A stretch of DNA of 8,825 nucleotides. It comes from Devosia sp. GTDB lineage: Bacteria; Pseudomonadota; Alphaproteobacteria; Rhizobiales; Devosiaceae. The translations under genes and the position numbers were made by a program. Under the pieces are notes generated by a model, which saw only the letters and a list, made by a program, of their open reading frames with translations, was not told where the DNA came from and searched no databases. The stretch is taken from NCBI GenBank assembly GCA_025352765.1, contig JANXSI010000205.1:1-8825 (forward strand). The letters are read 5' to 3'. This document shows, piece by piece, positions 6,895-8,825 of this stretch (its first letter is position 1; every line of letters begins with the position of its first letter).

Positions 6895-8303
6895 GGGGTC
6901 GCGCCGTCTGCCAGGCCGTCGTAGCCTTGGCCCAGATAGACTGCAAAGCTCCAAATTTGCTTGCCGTTGCGCATCACCGGGACGTCCTCGAGTTTGCTGG
7001 CGGACCGGAAATGCCGACTCGCCAGCTCGATCGGATGGGCCTTGTCAGCGAGAATAATGGCATCTTGACCAACATGCGCCGCGGGAGTCCACCAGAAGTC
7101 GTACTGAGACCGAAGCGGGTTCAGCGCGGTGACGCTGAGATCGTGCAGCTGGAAACTGAGCTGTGCGGCATAGGTATAGATCGTCGCCGCGAGGAACGCC
7201 TCCGGATGCGCCGTGCGGGCCCGCTCGACCGAGGCACCGACCTCCGACCAGCCAAAGTTTGCCGCCGTGCCGGTGTCGACGAAGCCCGGCATCGTATTCG
7301 GTCCCAACGAGTAGTTGGCCGTCGCCGATGTGGCCAGGAATAGGGTCAGCAGGGCATGCGGCACGAACAACCAGGCCCGCGCCAGCGCGAACGCTCCGAT
7401 CAGCGCCAGCGCCAGATAGGCCACGATGTTCCAATGAAGCAGCACTTCGACGTTGGTCGCGACCACGATCATCACGATGGTGCTCACGGCTGCGACGGTG
7501 AGCGCGATGTCGCGAAGTGTTCGGGCCTGACCGGCCAGCACCCACGGCGGCTGCAGGATTGCCGCCAGAACAAGGATCGGGCCGGCGCCGACAAGGCCCT
7601 GCAGGATCAGCACGCTTGCCTGACGGAAGTCCGGGTGGCCCCAGTGCCCGCTGCGTTCGACGAAATGAAAATGGATCGACGCCAGCCCCTCGGTCAGGTT
7701 CCAGTAGATCACCGGCCCCTGGATGGCGATTGCCAGCAAGGACGAGAGGTAGGGGTGCGGTGTGAGCAGGGTCTTTCGCAGCGCGGGTCGCGCAACGAGA
7801 AAGGCCACATAGCCGAGGCCCAGCAGAGCGCCGTTGTACTTGGACAGGACGGCGAGCCCCAAGAGCGCCGCAGCGCCGTAGAGCGGACCGATCCACCGCC
7901 CCCCGCTCTCGACGCCGACCACAAACCTCCAAAAGCAATAAAGCGAGGCCACACAGAAGGCCACCAACAGGTGGTCGTTGAAAGCGGGCGTCGTGAACAG
8001 GGCGATGACCGGAACCGTGAGGAACACCGCCATTGTCCGCCAGAACACGAAGTGTCGTGCTTCGCCCATCTGTCGCGCAATCACCCAGACGACGGCGGCG
8101 ATTCCGGCGAGGCTGACCCAGGTCAGGAGGCGCAGGCTGACCGGCGACCAACCTAATATCGCGGCCACAAGCGACAGGAGCCACGCATTGAACGGCGGAT
8201 GGTCGAAATACGACCAGGCAAGGTGCTGCCCCCAGACCCAATAGTAGGACTCGTCGCCCATTGGCGGAACGGTGACGTCGAACCAGACCCGTAGCGCCAG
8301 CAT
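6891..8303 (-). CDS. GT39/PMT_2-family polytopic membrane glycosyltransferase
   Basis: The family (related to ArnT and protein mannosyltransferases) moves a sugar from a polyprenyl-phosphate donor to a lipid or protein on the periplasmic side of the inner membrane. From the first ATG (8303) the product is 470 aa. It shows GDESYYW (16-22), with the acidic pair expected of the catalytic first periplasmic loop, and SYFDHPPFNAWL (31-42). Many hydrophobic helices follow between about 42 and 330, with LSKYNGALL (153-161) and WNLTEGLASIHFHF (201-214) in between. A soluble C-terminal region of about 340-470 completes the protein. Donor and acceptor are unknown. Its stop overlaps the start of the LptG-like gene (ATGA), so the two are one operon. 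The ATG at 8303 cuts into the first membrane helix and lacks a Shine-Dalgarno; the frame stays open to 8390 (stop at 8391-8393). The true N-terminus is probably about 29 residues longer. Confidence 0.85.
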   Translation of the reverse strand: MLALRVWFDVTVPPMGDESYYWVWGQHLAWSYFDHPPFNAWLLSLVAAILGWSPVSLRLLTWVSLAGIAAVVWVIARQMGEARHFVFWRTMAVFLTVPVIALFTTPAFNDHLLVAFCVASLYCFWRFVVGVESGGRWIGPLYGAAALLGLAVLSKYNGALLGLGYVAFLVARPALRKTLLTPHPYLSSLLAIAIQGPVIYWNLTEGLASIHFHFVERSGHWGHPDFRQASVLILQGLVGAGPILVLAAILQPPWVLAGQARTLRDIALTVAAVSTIVMIVVATNVEVLLHWNIVAYLALALIGAFALARAWLFVPHALLTLFLATSATANYSLGPNTMPGFVDTGTAANFGWSEVGASVERARTAHPEAFLAATIYTYAAQLSFQLHDLSVTALNPLRSQYDFWWTPAAHVGQDAIILADKAHPIELASRHFRSASKLEDVPVMRNGKQIWSFAVYLGQGYDGLADGATP

Positions 8304-8473
8304 GTAGACGACAACCGCGGCAGACAGCGCGGTCCGTGGCTCAAGGATTGTCCGGGGAAGGCTATCGGCGCGAATAGGGCACGCTCCAATTCATGTCACG
8401 GAGCGTTAGCGCATGCGGCCGTTCACCGCAAACTGCCCCGCCGCAGCGCAGGCGACGGGGCACAGCGAGCGGA
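8304..8473 (-). other. Intergenic/5' region of the glycosyltransferase, containing probable lost N-terminal codons
   Basis: From 8390 to 8304 the minus strand continues the glycosyltransferase frame without a stop and encodes a plausible start of a first membrane helix (RTALSAAVVVYMLALRVWF across the ATG). No ATG, GTG or TTG exists in that frame. An ATG at 8394 lies one frame off and reads MNWSVPYSRR before a TAG at 8364-8362. Upstream of it, 8395-8433 is the likely promoter zone; a weak TTGCGG / CTAACG pair spaced 16 nt can be found but is not convincing. The remainder, 8434-8473, is a hairpin plus the short 3' flank of the SDR gene. Confidence 0.5.
8434..8462 (-). terminator. Candidate intrinsic terminator downstream of the SDR gene
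   Basis: Read on the minus strand, an 11-bp stem (8462-8452 with 8444-8434) closes a 7-nt loop. The pairing is perfect apart from one U-G wobble, and TGCCCCG/CGGGGCA forms the base. It begins 11 nt after the SDR stop codon. It is followed only by GTTTGC, so the U-tract is weak, as often seen in high-GC genomes. On the plus strand the wobble becomes a C-A mismatch, which favours action on the minus-strand transcript. Confidence 0.55.
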
Positions 8474-8825
8474 TCAATAGGTCGCCCGGCCGCCCGAAAG
8501 GTCGAAGACCGACGCGGTGGTGAAGCTGTTTTCCTTGCTCACCAGCCAGGCCACCATGTTGGCGGCTTCGTCGACTTCGAGGAAGCGGCCGCGCGGGATG
8601 CGGACCAGCATGTAGTCGATGAATTCCTTGGTGAGGCTGTCGAGGATCGGTGTTTTCGCCGTGGCCGGGGTGATGGCGTTGACGGCGATGTCGAACTTGG
8701 CCAGTTCCTTGCCCAGCGACTTGGTGAGGCCGATGACGCCGGCCTTGGCGGCCGAATAGGCCGCGAGGTTGGGATTGCCCTCCTTGCCGGCCACCGAGGA
8801 GATGTTGACGATCCGGCCGTAGTTG
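8474..8825 (-). CDS. Short-chain dehydrogenase/reductase, FabG-like (partial, N-terminus outside window)
   Basis: The C-terminal 116 residues are visible, entering the window at NYGRIVNISS. SDR enzymes are NAD(P)-dependent oxidoreductases with a Rossmann fold; the nucleotide-binding TGxxxGxG part lies beyond the window edge. Visible are the catalytic Ser in NISS (visible residue 10), then YSAAK (23-27) with catalytic Tyr and Lys at the standard 13-residue Ser-Tyr spacing. The cofactor-side segment NAITPATAKTPI follows where many family members have NxxxPGxxxT. The protein ends in VFDLSGGRATY. This SGGRATY tail resembles SDRs that I associate with sugar-acid catabolism (for example 2-keto-3-deoxy-L-fuconate or rhamnonate dehydrogenases), but substrate cannot be decided from this fragment. 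An in-frame GTG at 8794 is internal, not the start, because conserved sequence continues upstream of it. A hairpin 11 nt past the stop probably ends its transcript. Confidence 0.88.
   Translation of the reverse strand, partial: NYGRIVNISSVAGKEGNPNLAAYSAAKAGVIGLTKSLGKELAKFDIAVNAITPATAKTPILDSLTKEFIDYMLVRIPRGRFLEVDEAANMVAWLVSKENSFTTASVFDLSGGRATY

Noticed and set aside
6895..6954. 20-residue N-terminal extension of the LptG-like protein
   Set aside because: It is Arg/Pro-rich and lies within the glycosyltransferase 3' end; the ATG at 6894 gives the standard family length and an ATGA overlap.
7045..8241. 398-codon alternative frame on the minus strand within the glycosyltransferase
   Set aside because: The product is Arg/Gly/Pro-rich without membrane helices or motifs, while the chosen frame carries GDESYYW, DHPP and clear membrane segments.
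8395..8433. Sigma70-type promoter upstream of the glycosyltransferase
   Set aside because: TTGCGG and CTAACG at 16-nt spacing match consensus poorly and similar pairs arise by chance; not strong enough to annotate.

Overview
The window is high-GC and reads as chromosomal DNA from an alphaproteobacterium, most likely Hyphomicrobiales or a nearby order. The evidence for this is GC-rich codon use, the gene order [PpiD-like foldase]-trpE-trpG-trpD-trpC-moaC-moeA with trpF/trpB/trpA absent, and a short palindromic repeat of a type common in such genomes. The genus cannot be fixed from the sequence alone.

The left two thirds (1-5819, + strand) form one tightly packed operon. The last 21 codons of a probable PpiD-type periplasmic foldase are followed 4 nt later by trpE, then trpG, trpD and trpC. 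These cover chorismate to indole-3-glycerol phosphate except for the TrpF step, whose gene is not present. Next come moaC and moeA of molybdenum cofactor synthesis. From trpG onward the junctions are 1-nt overlap, 2-nt gap, 4-nt overlap and 4-nt overlap, implying a single transcript with translational coupling. The one break is a 136-nt gap between trpE and trpG that holds a large perfect inverted repeat (27-bp arms, each arm itself a hairpin), a REP/BIME-like element.

The right third (5833-8825) is on the - strand and converges on moeA. Reading in its own direction, it has the 3' part of an SDR-family oxidoreductase running off the window edge, a 170-nt gap with a probable terminator hairpin, a GT39/PMT_2-type membrane glycosyltransferase, and a lone LptF/LptG-family permease. 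The last two overlap by 4 nt (ATGA), so they are probably co-translated and may act on the same envelope lipid or glycolipid. The glycosyltransferase has an unclear 5' end: the reading frame stays convincingly coding for about 29 codons upstream of the first usable ATG without a normal start codon, which suggests a small indel or a rare start.

Most of the window is well-understood housekeeping biosynthesis, and I see no strong evidence for a wholly new system. The points most worth a second look are the lone LptG-like permease paired with a glycosyltransferase, the palindromic element inside the trp operon, and the glycosyltransferase start region.
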